A stretch of DNA of 64,000 nucleotides, taken from assembly GCA_013400115.1 (NCBI GenBank), contig VXBP01004154.1:666530-730529 (forward strand), in the 5' to 3' direction. This document shows, piece by piece, positions 49,101 to 53,213 of the stretch. Under the pieces are notes generated by a model, which made no database searches, was not told where the DNA came from, and saw nothing but the letters and a program-made list of their open reading frames with translations. Source of the stretch: Rhinopomastus cyanomelas (lineage: Eukaryota; Chordata; Aves; Bucerotiformes; Rhinopomastidae). The stretch's first letter is position 1. Each line of letters begins with the position of its first letter. The position numbers were made by a program, and so were the translations under genes.

Positions 49101-50709
49101 GCACTGAAAGAAAAGCATTGGAAATGCCCATTCTACAAAAGGTGGAACTTCTTTCTACCAGGCATGCCAAGTACAAAGGACCATCCACACAAACCTGAAA
49201 ACTAAACGTGTATAATGCGGGAGCATCTTCTTGCTCTCAAGGCCGGTACAGACAGCCAAGCCCTGTGAAAAACAGAACTATGGATTCTTACAGTGAATCA
49301 CTGTGCTGAGCAGAATGGGGAGATGTATAATGTGTGATTCTCGAGAGGAAGTAAAACCAAAACACTCCCAATCCATCATGCTGGTTTTCTGTCCCATCCA
49401 TGGGGAAACAGCTCCAAGAACCATCCATTTGATTTTTCCAAAGGATATAAAAGAGTTCTAGGCTCTACACTTGACCAACATCTTTTCTCTTAAGTCCCAT
49501 ATATGCTTGTTCCATAAAGTAACACAAAGATAAAGAGCGGGGGATAAAAAAACCAAAGTGATACCAAAGTGTTGAACAGATCCTTCTGGGATGGGAATGA
49601 CAACACAATGATGGACTCAATGAGGAAAAATCCCAGAGAACCTAAACAAACCTGCAGATGACAAGACAGCAAAATTTGCAAAGACACAATTTTCTACACA
49701 TTTGATTTAAGACATTTATAATAGCAAACGTGTGCCTTGTCAGTAGAAGTATCTGACTTCCAGAGTATCACAGTCCAAGATACTCCATGGAAACCAGAAA
49801 GGTAATTTTCAAGGATTTTTTACTTTTAAAAGTGAGTTCTTACTGCATAGACTAGCACACACCACCATCCTGGGGCATCCTGTTCCAATTTCCTCTTTGG
49901 GTCTCCAGAAGGTATTTGACAAGGCAGAGGAAGAAAGCCAGAGGAAAGGGACTGGAGGGGAATAGAAACCAGATGCTGAGCAAGAGGAACGTGTGATGCA
50001 CAAAGGAAAGGAAAAAAGGTAAAATGAGGGAAATGGAAAAAAACCAACCCCACACCATGCAAAAGCTTCTGGATCGCTTCAAAGCAGGTTTATGAATGGA
50101 AACATGGGGCAAGCAGGCTGGAGGCAAAGCGTAGATGTGTTATATGTGCTCAGAGATGTGTTCCCATAGAAGGGAGATTGTTTTAAACAAAAACCCAGTC
50201 GATCTGTGAGTGGAATATGCGTTCTTTACCAGGAGAAAAGGTCGCTGAAACCACTTCAGATAATTCAAAGCAGTGCCTGACCCCCTGCAGCTCTGTTAGT
50301 GCTGTTTGCAACGGAGGGGGGAGCCAGGAGAGACGATCCCTTGAAGCCACTTTTGATGGTATTAGAATTGTTCAGCGTGTGATCCCCTGAACCATTCCTT
50401 GGGTTTATCGCGAGGCTTTTTAGCCGGTCTGATGGTGTCTGCCCCCATCCTCACCCTACCTGGGTCGTGGAAAGGCACCAAAGCGAAGTTGTACAGCGGT
50501 CTCTTGGGTCTTTTCAGCGACGTTTCCAGGATCTTGGACGCCCCCTCGATCACCTGCACCAGGTCATCGTACATGGAGCCGGTCACATCGAAGACGAAGG
50601 TCAGGGTGGAGGCTCCTTCGGGCACCTCCTCGGGGGAAGCGCGCTGGGGGCACAGGGCGAGCAGCAGCACCGGCAGCAGCCACAGCGCCACGGCCGCTGG
50701 CCCCTGCAT
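1059..50709 (-). CDS. HMCN1: hemicentin-1 gene, 5' part: 27 coding exons, residues 1-1397, continues beyond position 1
   Basis: Seen: 27 minus-strand exons, each bounded by AG and GT, join into one open frame of 4191 nt. The order is signal peptide, VWA domain (about residues 35-216), a linker region (about 217-422), ten full Ig modules (423-1353) and half of an eleventh (1354-1397). Each full Ig module has the cysteine pair and a D-x-G-x-Y-x-C-type F strand. Known: this order and many peptides match human hemicentin-1 as I recall it, a secreted basement-membrane protein of about 5600 residues with a VWA domain, more than 40 Ig modules, thrombospondin repeats, a G2F/nidogen-like domain and EGF modules. 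Inferred: the later modules lie to the left of this window. HMCN2 is the main alternative, but the close VWA match favours HMCN1. Confidence 0.96.
1874..2068 (-). CDS. HMCN1: HMCN1 exon 26: Ig module 10, second half (residues 1289-1353)
   Basis: This exon has 195 nt, phase 1 at both ends, acceptor TCTCCTCAG and donor GTAAAT. It reads GVPKPVVKWLRNGRELTG with W1297, TEPGVSILEGGTLLIIAS, then DDGEYVCVAANEAGS with C1335, ending TERKYNLKVN. The preceding intron is only 193 bp and happens to be open in this exon's frame; retaining it would break the frame coming from exon 25. Confidence 0.96.
2262..2357 (-). CDS. HMCN1: HMCN1 exon 25: Ig module 10, first half (residues 1257-1288)
   Basis: This exon has 96 nt, phase 1 at both ends, acceptor CTTTCAG and donor GTCTGT. 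It reads ESPTIEDLDAPFNSPFQERV, then ANQRIAFPCPAK with C1285. The donor lacks the usual purine at +3, yet the join to exon 26 gives CPAKGVPKP, matching human CPAKGTPKP. Skipping it would remove exactly 32 residues in frame, including the first cysteine of module 10. Confidence 0.93.
3035..3307 (-). CDS. HMCN1: HMCN1 exon 24: complete Ig module 9 (residues 1166-1256)
   Basis: This exon has 273 nt, phase 1 at both ends, acceptor TTCCCTAG and donor GTATTT. One exon encodes a whole I-set module: VPPKIQPGPRVLKVQAGHQ, C1189 (LPCRAQG), W1201 (PTVTWFKGG), HGPDGTLGVSNIRLSDAGTY, C1238 and SEISVQVQ. Together with exon 11 it is one of two single-exon modules in the window. GC content is higher than in neighbouring exons. 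Confidence 0.96.
4211..4338 (-). CDS. HMCN1: HMCN1 exon 23: Ig module 8, second half (residues 1123-1165)
   Basis: This 128-nt exon has acceptor TTTTTCCAG and donor GTAAGT. It reads RHTFLPSGSMKISETQVSD, then SGMYICVATNIAGNVTQS with C1147 and an N-V-T sequon at N1155, and ends VKLSVH. It has no long ATG-started frame and was placed by phase and by similarity to human HTFLPSGSMKITETRTSD. It closes module 8 in phase 1. Confidence 0.95.
4339..6510 (-). other. HMCN1 intron 22
   Basis: This 2.2 kb intron contains no repeat that I recognise and no coding segment consistent with Ig phase. Exon 22 joins exon 23 directly, giving an uninterrupted Ig module 8. Confidence 0.8.
6511..6685 (-). CDS. HMCN1: HMCN1 exon 22: Ig module 8, first half (residues 1065-1122)
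   Basis: This 175-nt exon has acceptor TGTTACAG and donor GTAACA. It reads VRPRVSRPGEQQGSAYEQ, then PIEMSVTAGEDVTLPCEV with C1098, KSVPPPIITWAKETQ with W1110, and LISPFSP plus two bases of Arg1123. The A-strand region (SRPGEQQGSAYEQ) appears two residues longer than the recalled human sequence; the rest is nearly identical. Confidence 0.95.
7459..7618 (-). CDS. HMCN1: HMCN1 exon 21: Ig module 7, second half (residues 1012-1064)
   Basis: This 160-nt exon has acceptor TTTCCACAG and donor GTGTGT. It reads KGEVILPSNERFSAGSDG, then SLYVVSPGGEETGEYMCTATN with C1046, and AAGYATRKVQLTVY. The frame is open but lacks an early methionine, so it was found by following the splice phase from exon 20. It ends with one base of Val1065. 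Confidence 0.94.
8212..8324 (-). CDS. HMCN1: HMCN1 exon 20: Ig module 7, first half (residues 974-1011)
   Basis: This 113-nt exon has acceptor TCTTTTCAG and donor GTAATC. It reads VQPVIQHGQQIFSTIEG, then IPVTLPCKASGVPKPSIVWSK with C997 and W1009, ending in phase 0. Human has PTIQHGQQILSTIEGIPVTLPCKASG in my recollection, so this is a highly conserved half-module. Confidence 0.96.
9026..9170 (-). CDS. HMCN1: HMCN1 exon 19: Ig module 6, second half (residues 926-973)
   Basis: This 145-nt exon has acceptor TTTTGGCAG and donor GTAAGG. It reads LVPNPYVSVRSDGSLHLERV, then RLQDSGDYTCMASNVAGTSN with C955, and QTTTVNVY. QDSGDYTC is the tyrosine corner and SDGSLHLERV the D-E strands. The exon ends with one base of Val974, closing module 6 at a phase-1 intron. 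Confidence 0.96.
10269..10396 (-). CDS. HMCN1: HMCN1 exon 18: Ig module 6, first half (residues 883-925)
   Basis: This 128-nt exon has acceptor TTGTTCAAG, preceded by a strong pyrimidine tract, and donor GTAAGA. It completes Val883 and reads TPLIGVSPASANVIEGQQ, then LTLPCVLLAGNPIPERRW with C906 and W919, ending IKNGMV in phase 0. A GTGGTAAG stretch offers a second GT three bases earlier. The one used keeps the same length as the human sequence across the join. Confidence 0.93.
10971..11069 (-). CDS. HMCN1: HMCN1 exon 17: Ig module 5, second part (residues 850-882)
   Basis: This exon has 99 nt, phase 1 at both ends, acceptor TCCTCTAG and donor GTATGT. It reads NLWVSDEGTYICEAENQFG, then RIQSRPAMVTVTGL, and C861 pairs with C808. 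SDEGTYIC is the tyrosine corner. This is one of the shortest exons of the set; the module is therefore split much later (before the F strand) than the neighbouring two-exon modules. Confidence 0.95.
11660..11854 (-). CDS. HMCN1: HMCN1 exon 16: Ig module 5, first part (residues 785-849)
   Basis: This exon has 195 nt, phase 1 at both ends, and acceptor ACTTCTAG. It reads SPPVFTQEPGDESADIGSN, then ITLPCYVQGYPEPKVKWQRL with C808 and W820, and FSRPFAVSSISQLRTGALSIT. Two donors lie four bases apart (GTAGGTAG). The first is chosen because A plus AT gives Asn850 and the human-like NLW join; the second would shift the frame and meet a stop early in exon 17. Confidence 0.93.
12043..12265 (-). mobile_element. 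CR1 LINE 3' fragment in intron 15
   Basis: It starts with AATCATAGAATCATCCAGGTT at the 3' repeat end and continues through AACTGTCTCAAGGGCACC, CCTCCCTGGGCAGCC and GTCCAGCCTAAACTTCTGG. It is sense on the minus strand, the same as the gene, and heavily truncated. Confidence 0.88.
12402..12560 (-). CDS. HMCN1: HMCN1 exon 15: Ig module 4, second half (residues 732-784)
   Basis: This exon has 159 nt, phase 1 at both ends, acceptor AATGTAG and donor GTAAGT. It reads GDLELRASAFLIIDTDRG, then LLKIQETQELDAGDYTC with C766, and VATNDAGRVSGRITLDVG. The donor was placed after GTCGGCT, because only that gives the join T plus CT (Ser785) and restores the human-like DVGSPPVF. A stop codon in this frame just past the donor confirms that coding ends here. 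A CR1 fragment lies in the next intron, about 140 nt away. Confidence 0.94.
13492..13605 (-). CDS. HMCN1: HMCN1 exon 14: Ig module 4, first half (residues 694-731)
   Basis: This exon has 114 nt, phase 1 at both ends, acceptor TTTCTAG and donor GTGAGC. It reads ESPTLTVVQSEILVALGDTT, then VMECKTTGAPRPRVKWFK, with C717 and W729. The human equivalent reads VVQSELLVALGDITVMECKTSG. As the length is a multiple of three, skipping keeps the frame but removes the first cysteine and tryptophan of module 4. Confidence 0.95.
13935..14062 (-). CDS. HMCN1: HMCN1 exon 13: Ig module 3, second half (residues 651-693)
   Basis: This 128-nt exon has acceptor GTTTCCAG and donor GTGAGT. It reads RYRLTPEGTLIIRRAVPNDAG, then TYGCLASNSAGTEKQTSTLTYI, and C675 pairs with C627. 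The NDAGTYGC tyrosine corner and SNSAGT hairpin are typical I-set features. It ends in phase 1, closing module 3. Similarity to human (GIYGCLASNSAGTDKQ) is high. Confidence 0.96.
14352..14493 (-). CDS. HMCN1: HMCN1 exon 12: Ig module 3, first half (residues 604-650)
   Basis: This 142-nt exon has acceptor TTATTAG and donor GTAGGG. The coding frame is EPPRVVISPKSQTFTEG, then SEVSIRCSTTGYPKPT with C627, and VVWTHNDIFIIGSS with W639. It ends with two bases of Arg651. A different minus-strand frame is also open across this exon, which could mislead a simple ORF search. Phase, length and similarity to human GSEVSIMCSATGYPKP fix the correct one. Confidence 0.94.
14494..16945 (-). other. HMCN1 intron 11
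   Basis: This 2.5 kb intron shows no strong repeat apart from a short CR1 3'-end relic at 16810-16862. Short open frames around 15.1-15.5 and 16.3-16.6 kb have no recognisable product. Confidence 0.8.
16810..16862 (+). mobile_element. short CR1 3'-end relic in intron 11
   Basis: GTTGGACTTGACGATCTTAG followed by GTCTCCTCCAACC is the CR1 3' UTR signature in plus orientation. It is only about 50 bp and diverged. Confidence 0.65.
16946..17221 (-). CDS. HMCN1: HMCN1 exon 11: complete Ig module 2 (residues 512-603)
   Basis: This exon has 276 nt, phase 1 at both ends, acceptor TGCACAG and donor GTAACG. One exon encodes a whole I-set module: EPPPMIQVPNNVTVVPG, C535, W547 (YNLTWQRNG), and C585 in DAGKYNCIASNEGG. 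Three N-glycosylation sequons are visible at N522, N544 and N567. The symmetric phases and a whole module in one exon make it a clean unit of duplication. The splice acceptor is preceded by a good pyrimidine tract. Confidence 0.96.
18868..19078 (+). mobile_element. diverged CR1 3' fragment in intron 10
   Basis: AGGCTGCCCATAAACTTGTG, CTATCCTTGGGGACC, and a final CCTTCCAACC with TGATTCCATGATTG follow the CR1 3' order in plus orientation. Divergence is high, suggesting an old copy. Confidence 0.65.
19484..19575 (-). mobile_element. CR1 3'-end fragment in intron 10
   Basis: AATCACAGAACATTAGGGAT, then GGAAGGGACCTTGAAAGATC and CTGCCAGAGCTGGATCACC, is the reverse complement of the CR1 3' end. Only about 90 bp remain. 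Confidence 0.8.
19684..20022 (+). mobile_element. CR1 LINE 3' fragment in intron 10
   Basis: TAGGTCCAGAGAAGGGCGAC, GAGGAGCAGCTGAAGG, TTGAGGGGAGACCTTACTGC, GCCTCAAGTTGCACCA and CAGGCTGCCCAGGAAG appear in CR1 order on the plus strand, antisense to HMCN1. The frame is broken. Confidence 0.9.
20400..20521 (-). CDS. HMCN1: HMCN1 exon 10: Ig module 1, second half (residues 471-511)
   Basis: This 122-nt exon has acceptor TCCTACAG and donor GTGTGT. It starts by completing Lys471, reads ESSSMSWDIASVSLSDEGFYEC, and C493 pairs with C445 of exon 9. ATSSAGTGRAQTFLDVS forms the F-G hairpin and the last strand. The DEGFYEC motif is the standard tyrosine corner of I-set modules. The exon ends with one base of Glu512, so module 1 ends at a phase-1 intron. 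Confidence 0.95.
20522..23314 (-). other. HMCN1 intron 9
   Basis: This 2.8 kb intron carries a marked AT-rich tract at about 21955-22320. Nothing else is recognised; the short open frames in it look like chance. Confidence 0.8.
21955..22320. repeat. AT-rich low-complexity tract in intron 9
   Basis: About 365 bp composed almost entirely of A and T, beginning with a TATATA run and followed by short ATACACAC and repeated ATATTCA/TATATAGAAT-like words. It may be a decayed dinucleotide array. No gene or regulatory role is visible. Confidence 0.75.
23315..23459 (-). CDS. HMCN1: HMCN1 exon 9: Ig module 1, first half (residues 423-470)
   Basis: This 145-nt exon has acceptor TTCTTCAG and donor GTAAGT. 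It completes Asp423 and reads APKVTMPAKTSGYYLQPG, with C445 (SVPCHVQ) as the first Ig cysteine. The C strand has RFTKNG and no tryptophan, unlike the later modules; the human module is the same here as I recall it. It ends VDQFF plus two bases of Lys471. It is less conserved than the VWA exons. Confidence 0.93.
23559..23640 (+). mobile_element. short CR1 3'-end relic in intron 8
   Basis: GTTTAGTGGCCATGTGGTGT, then TCAGAGGTCTCTTCCAATC and TTAATGATTCT resemble the CR1 3' UTR in plus orientation. The intron is only 347 bp, so the relic makes up almost a quarter of it. Confidence 0.75.
23807..24070 (-). CDS. HMCN1: HMCN1 exon 8: linker region before Ig modules (residues 335-422)
   Basis: This exon has 264 nt, phase 1 at both ends, acceptor TTTTCTAG and donor GTAAGA. 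It begins GIPTFVLLNTTG and includes KPYGIWNISDF, then YDKDDYLFQRVSSVSF, all close to human. Two N-glycosylation sequons are visible (N343-T-T and N384-I-S). It encodes a complete 88-residue unit with symmetric phases and is likely a separate beta-sandwich between the linker and the first Ig. It lacks the cysteine pair of the Ig modules that follow. Confidence 0.94.
24606..24726 (-). CDS. HMCN1: HMCN1 exon 7: linker region (residues 295-334)
   Basis: This 121-nt exon has acceptor TTTTGCAG and donor GTTTGT. It opens in phase 0 with TSSSGRHSVRITGLSTIDF, continues RAGFSRKPTLDFKNT and ends SRPVQ plus one base of Gly335. It is almost identical to recalled human sequence (human FKKT against FKNT here). 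The frame in which it is coding has no methionine near its start, so it is easily missed if only ATG-started frames are considered. It probably completes the beta-sandwich domain begun in exon 5. Confidence 0.94.
25925..26213 (+). mobile_element. CR1 LINE 3' fragment, first part of a mosaic in intron 6
   Basis: CAGCCCGGAGAAAGGGAGGC, CTCAGGGAGACCTTCTCAC, GGAACAAGTGACAGG, GGGCTGCCCAGG and GGAGTCCCTGTGTCTGGAGG follow the order of the CR1 region after ORF2. It is plus-oriented and directly followed by a CR1 segment that belongs upstream of it in the element. Confidence 0.87.
26214..26472 (+). mobile_element. CR1 reverse-transcriptase remnant, second part of the mosaic
   Basis: The plus frame encodes CPVTRGVAQASVLGPVLFN, then VFTDDLDD, SKFTDDTKLVGG and LDRLGQWDEV, which are the palm motifs of a CR1-type non-LTR reverse transcriptase. 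The catalytic-loop region FADD of active elements reads FTDD here. The fragment is short and isolated, so it is inactive. Confidence 0.9.
26614..26720 (-). CDS. HMCN1: HMCN1 exon 6: linker region (residues 259-294)
   Basis: This 107-nt exon has acceptor TTCTTTTAG and donor GTAAAA. It completes Gly259 from the split codon and reads GKQISKGSGLNELLNIQNSA, then KVVNVKDPEPGTWTIK. The PEPGTWTIK ending is the usual 'what the applied force does' strand of this beta-sandwich linker and matches human PEAGMWTVK. A 16-bp tandem repeat lies just upstream of the acceptor, at 26741-26797. The exon's short length, phases and conserved ending make the call secure. Confidence 0.94.
26741..26797. repeat. 16-bp tandem repeat, about 3.6 copies, at the end of intron 5
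   Basis: Units of ACAGTATTGAGTAAAC/T begin at 26741, 26757, 26773 and (partial) 26789, with one or two differences between copies. On the minus strand the array ends about 20 nt upstream of the exon 6 acceptor and repeats TTTACTCAAT through the zone where a branch point is expected. Confidence 0.9.
27439..27610 (-). CDS. HMCN1: HMCN1 exon 5: end of VWA domain and start of linker region (residues 202-258)
   Basis: This exon has 172 nt, starts in phase 0 after acceptor CCTCTAG and ends in phase 1 at donor GTGAAG. The first part, VLKWVEEAVQASKV, is the C-terminal VWA helix. What follows (VHLLSTDHL to IEIHDPLG) belongs to the segment between the VWA and Ig modules that hemicentins share with VWA7-type proteins. 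From memory this has been modelled as a galactose-binding-like beta sandwich; that label is family knowledge and is not visible as a motif. HDPLG is followed in the next exon by GKQISK. Confidence 0.94.
29371..29472. repeat. imperfect tandem repeat in intron 4
   Basis: Words of the type TGATGAGTATTGA, TTGAGTATTGACTGAG, TTTGATGAGTTCTCCTG and TTTGATGAATATTG recur over about 100 bp with irregular spacing. GTTCTCCTG also occurs twice. It looks like a decayed minisatellite. Confidence 0.55.
30441..30590 (+). mobile_element. CR1 3' fragment in intron 4
   Basis: CTGGAAGTGTTCAAGGCCAG, GCTGGATGGGGCTCTGGGC and AGGTGTCCCTGTGC lead to AACCATTCTGTGATTCTAC, the canonical CR1 3' UTR and terminal repeat. 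It is plus-oriented, antisense to the gene. Confidence 0.9.
30724..30846 (-). CDS. HMCN1: HMCN1 exon 4: VWA domain (residues 161-201)
   Basis: This exon has 123 nt, phase 0 at both ends, acceptor AATACAG and donor GTAACT. It encodes 41 residues beginning VVFVLTGDCDD, the fifth beta strand of the VWA fold followed by an acidic loop. It continues with IGYKVYEEIASTSSGQVF, the region that precedes the final strand in VWA proteins, and ends KKQVNE. Identity to recalled human hemicentin-1 is nearly complete, making this one of the most conserved parts of the window. Confidence 0.96.
31204..31362 (-). CDS. HMCN1: HMCN1 exon 3: VWA domain, remaining MIDAS loops (residues 108-160)
   Basis: This exon has 159 nt, phase 0 at both ends, acceptor AACAG and donor GTACAG. 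It encodes 53 residues. GGGDCPEMS (108-116) is the loop corresponding to the second metal site, and FTDARSKD (136-143) carries D138 of the third MIDAS loop. The hydrophobic strand SFIYVFTD is the central beta strand of the fold. Since the length is a multiple of three, skipping would stay in frame but would remove two of the three metal-binding loops, so a skipped form should be inactive in divalent-cation binding. Confidence 0.96.
31363..33073 (-). other. HMCN1 intron 2
   Basis: This 1.7 kb intron has no CR1 that I can see. A stretch at about 32740-32920 is crowded with TAAT/ATTA motifs and is listed separately as a candidate regulatory element. Nothing else stands out. Confidence 0.8.
32740..32925. 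promoter_or_regulatory. TAAT-rich candidate regulatory element in intron 2
   Basis: Within about 180 bp there are ATTAATTAAT, CTAATTAAG, AAATTAATAG, GTAATTAGTC and GATTAAG, together with an octamer-like ATGCAAAA. Homeodomain proteins bind TAATTA cores and POU proteins bind ATGCAAAT, so the cluster resembles a developmental enhancer. AT-rich composition alone could produce it; there is no other evidence of function. Confidence 0.25.
33074..33144 (-). CDS. HMCN1: HMCN1 exon 2: VWA domain (residues 84-107)
   Basis: This 71-nt exon has acceptor CTACAG-type sequence (CACTGTAG) on its high side and donor GTGAGT on its low side. It starts by completing the codon opened in exon 1 (G plus AA gives Glu84) and ends in phase 0. 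The peptide runs from EIGPVTITTDPKKF to ELRELYVQ, nearly identical to the recalled human sequence, which is what identifies so short an exon. It forms the strand and helix between the first and second metal-coordinating loops of the VWA fold. Confidence 0.95.
33901..33970. repeat. A-rich simple sequence in intron 1
   Basis: Runs of AAATAAACA, AAAAATAAATAAAAG and AAAAAAGC give a nearly pure A/T-purine tract of about 70 bp. A poly-A tail of a degraded element is possible but no element body is recognised beside it. Confidence 0.5.
36670..36757 (+). mobile_element. short CR1 3' fragment in intron 1
   Basis: GTTGGACTCAATAAGCTTGA, AGTCCTTTCCAACC and GATTCTGTGATCCTATGATT form the CR1 3' end in plus orientation. 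Confidence 0.88.
43255..43710 (-). mobile_element. CR1 LINE 3' fragment in intron 1
   Basis: The plus strand reads AATCACAGAATCATTTAGAA, then CTCCCTGGGCAGC, GTCTAACCTGAACTTCTGG and CCCCAGCTCCCTCAGACACTC, the reverse complement of about 450 bp of CR1. It is sense on the minus strand and the longest CR1 copy in intron 1. Confidence 0.92.
46223..46312 (+). mobile_element. short CR1 3' fragment in intron 1
   Basis: GATTGGACTAGATGATCTTC followed by CCTAATGTTCTGTGATTCTG is a CR1 3' end in plus orientation. Confidence 0.82.
48048..48116 (+). mobile_element. short CR1 3'-end relic in intron 1
   Basis: GGGACAGTAGGGTTAATGG, TTGGTAAACCTAAAGGTC and TTTTCCAACTGAAATAATT match the CR1 3' UTR pattern in plus orientation, with decay. 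Confidence 0.7.
50460..50709 (-). CDS. HMCN1: HMCN1 exon 1: start codon, signal peptide, start of VWA domain (residues 1-83)
   Basis: The ATG is at 50709-50707, with G at -3 and C at +4, a moderate Kozak context. Residues 5-20 form a hydrophobic stretch and cleavage is plausible near residues 24-26, so the product is secreted. The VWA domain opens at about residue 35, and FDVTGSM gives the first MIDAS loop, D41-x-T43-x-S45, with Thr in place of the more usual Ser. The exon ends in HDP plus one base and is followed by donor GTAGGG. The start is supported by the signal peptide directly preceding the VWA domain and by the CpG-rich surroundings. A non-coding 5' UTR lies at higher coordinates; its start cannot be fixed from sequence alone. 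Confidence 0.95.
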
Positions 50710-50966
50710 CTCGCTGCTGGGCGGCCGCGCGGACAGAGCCCTGCGCCCACCGCTCCCCTCGCGCTGCCCTCAGCGCCGAGGGCGGGAAGCGCCGCCGCTT
50801 TTGTGCGCGGCCCCGCTCCGCCTTTCGCCGCGGCAAAGGGCCGGGCAGCGCCGCCCCGAGGGACCGCCGCGAGCCCCGGCGCTGGAGCCGCGTCAGGAGC
50901 ACCCGCGGGCCCGTCCCAGGGGAGTCCCCCCCGGCGGGGGATGGCGGGGAGTGTGGATTCATTGGT
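50540..50966 (-). promoter_or_regulatory. probable CpG-island promoter and 5' UTR of HMCN1
   Basis: This block covers exon 1 and about 250 bp upstream and is very rich in G, C and CpG, unlike the AT-rich DNA on both sides. GC boxes (GGGCGG on the plus strand) are at 50719-50724 and 50780-50785, and a CCAAT box in gene orientation is at 50961-50965. I see no TATA box at a convincing distance. Broad, TATA-less initiation is inferred; the exact transcription start is unknown. Confidence 0.7.
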
Positions 50967-51341
50967 TTATTGTCACGAACCCGGGTCTGAAACCCTCCCT
51001 CCACCATGGCGTGTCCCGCCGACCCGGTTCTGCCCTCGTGCGGGCTGCCCTGCACAGGTGCTGCCTGACGGCCCCAAGCTGAACCTGCCAGAGGCCTCAG
51101 CGGAGCCTCACTGGACTCAGCAGCTGAGTCGCTATCCCAGCGGGTCTTGAAGACCCAAAAGGGACCGTGACTGCAGCTCTGGGCACCAGGAAGGAAAAAA
51201 ACCCAACAATGAACAAAATCTATTGGTCAGAGGGGTGCTGCAAGCCCTCAGAGCTCTGCAGCTGTTGAAAGGTGCAGCTACATCCCAGCAGGCACCTCCT
51301 GAAAATCCAGTCCTAGGTGACCAACCCAAAAACACTCAGAA

Positions 51342-51512
51342 AGATCACAGAACATCACAGAATCATTTAGTTGGAAAAGACTATTAAGATCATCGAGTCC
51401 AACCATGAACCCAACTGTCCCAAAGCCACCACCAAACTCTGTCCCTAAGCTCCTGACCTCCATGACTCTGAAATACATCCAGGGATGGCAATTCAGCTCC
51501 CACCCTGAGCAC
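51342..51512 (-). mobile_element. CR1 3' fragment upstream of HMCN1
   Basis: AACATCACAGAATCATTTAG, CCAACTGTCCCAAAGCCACC and ATACATCCAGGGATGG match the reverse complement of the CR1 3' end. It lies only about 0.6 kb from the HMCN1 start codon, just outside the CpG-rich block. Confidence 0.88.
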
Positions 51513-52619
51513 TTAGAGGAGAACTAGAAGCCAAATCCATGATGCTCCAGCCCACCTCAGTGCTGCTCCCCAAACCTCATTTCAAATGCCAAGCAGGAGG
51601 GCAATCACCTCGGTTGTTTTGAGTGGAATGGATGAGGTGGATGAGAAGCACTCCAGAAGCAGCTGGAGAAGCCAGATTTACCTCATTAGTTTCCCCTCTT
51701 GTAACTAATCTTAAAACTGGTGCTAAAGCCGCGTGCTCAAACGCATCGTATTGTGACTGGAAAATTAATCATGTCAAAACGTTGCTTATCCCAATCAAGT
51801 TCTAAGCCTGGCCTGGAGTTATAAAAAACAGATGTTTACATTCTTTCTCCCCTTCAGCACTGATGTCATGAGAAGGAAGCAGAGAACCAGAGCTGTGCAA
51901 AGCATTTGCAATAAAACCCCAAACCATGGAAAACTTGCCTCATCTGCAACTCTGTTAGAGCAGCAAATTCACACCAGGTTTGTCCAAGAGACTCACAATT
52001 CTCCTAAGCAGAGATGCCTTCAAGCCATAAAGCAGCAATATGTATTTGGAACACCCCAGAGACTGGCAGCACTTGGATTTGAAGGATTTCCTTCGGTCCT
52101 TTATGAGATGAATCGCCCTAACATTTTTCCTCACAAAGAAATCCATCATGTTCTTTCTGTCTTAAATTAGTTCTCATTTGGATGTAAACAAGCTAGAACA
52201 AACCTAGTGTCTCTAGGAAAACACAGCCTGGGACACCTACTGCTGGGTCTCTAAAAAGCTATCATTTAACATGAGGTTTAAGGTACAACATAAAGAAAAA
52301 CCTTTCATAATAGGGGAAACATTTATTTTGGTTGCCTAACACTTTCCACTATAAAATATCCTTGAAGTTTGGAAGCTCTGACACTATTATTCACAGCAGG
52401 CCCTTGAAATTTGCAGGAAGAAAGCCCTGTAGCAAAGGAATGATTTTTATTTTTCTTCTCCAATGAAATTATTTTCATCATTTGCCAAAGATTCATCTAT
52501 TAAGAGGAAAAAAAAGCAAAATCCCCATGTTCCTTCTGACACAGGCTGCAGTGAGGTTCTGACAGCTCACCAGACTGGTAACTGGGCACCAACACACCAA
52601 GGGCAGGCACATGCCACTG

Positions 52620-53155
52620 TCACAGAATCACAAAATCATTTAAGTTCAAAGGGACTTTTAAGCTCATCAAGACCAACCCTTTCCCCAGCACTGGCAGGTT
52701 CCCCACTAACCCGTGTCACCCATCTCACATCTCCATGGCTTTGCAGTCCATCCAGACACAGGGACCACTGTCCTGGGCAGCCTGAACAAACCTTTAGGGG
52801 AAGAAACCGTTCCTCACGGCCAACGTAAACCTGCCCGGCACAACTTGAGGCCATTTATTCTTGTCCTCAGAGAAGAGGCCAACCTCCCCACTAGCTCTCA
52901 CCAGGAGCTGTAATTTCAGGGAACTGGAGAGTCAGAAGGTGTCCCCTGAGCTTCCTGTTCTCTCCAGTTAAACACACACCCCAGTTCCCTCAGCTGTTCC
53001 TCAGTACCCTTGTGCTCCAGCCCTTCCCCAGGTTTGTTCCCCTCCTCCGGACATGCTTCAGCCTCTCAATGTCTTTGGAATAAGGGACTCAAAACTCAGG
53101 CCTGGATTCCAGGTGTGACCTTGACTATGGTCTTGACCTCAAGGTGGACTTTCTT
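52620..53155 (-). mobile_element. CR1 LINE 3' fragment
   Basis: From GTCACAGAATCACAAAATC through CACTGTCCTGGGCAGCC, CACAACTTGAGGCC and CCCAGTTCCCTCAGCTG to GGATTCCAGGTGTGACC, this is about 535 bp of CR1 reverse complement, the longest copy in the window. It is diverged and has no open frame. Confidence 0.88.
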
Positions 53156-53213
53156 GTCTAATTTCTTCCCACCACACTCATACGCTGCCAGTCCAAGTGT
53201 GAGCAAAGTGTTA

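Larger units (their letters stand above)
33145..50459 (-). other. HMCN1 intron 1 (17.3 kb)
   Basis: This is by far the largest intron. It holds four short CR1 fragments (36.7, 43.3-43.7, 46.2 and 48.1 kb), A-rich tracts near 33.9 and 37.3 kb and otherwise unique AT-moderate sequence. No VWA-like or Ig-like coding segment was found, and the exon 1-exon 2 join restores the human-like HDPEIGP. Large first introns often carry enhancers, but none can be named here. Several open frames on either strand (for example 41595-42116, plus) show no recognisable protein. Confidence 0.85.

Noticed and set aside
50399..51150. Two overlapping plus-strand frames of 227 codons and one minus-strand frame of 163 codons across exon 1 and upstream
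   Set aside because: They lie in the CpG-rich block, where stop codons are rare by composition, and are rich in Arg, Ala, Pro and Gly. They overlap the real exon 1 in other frames.
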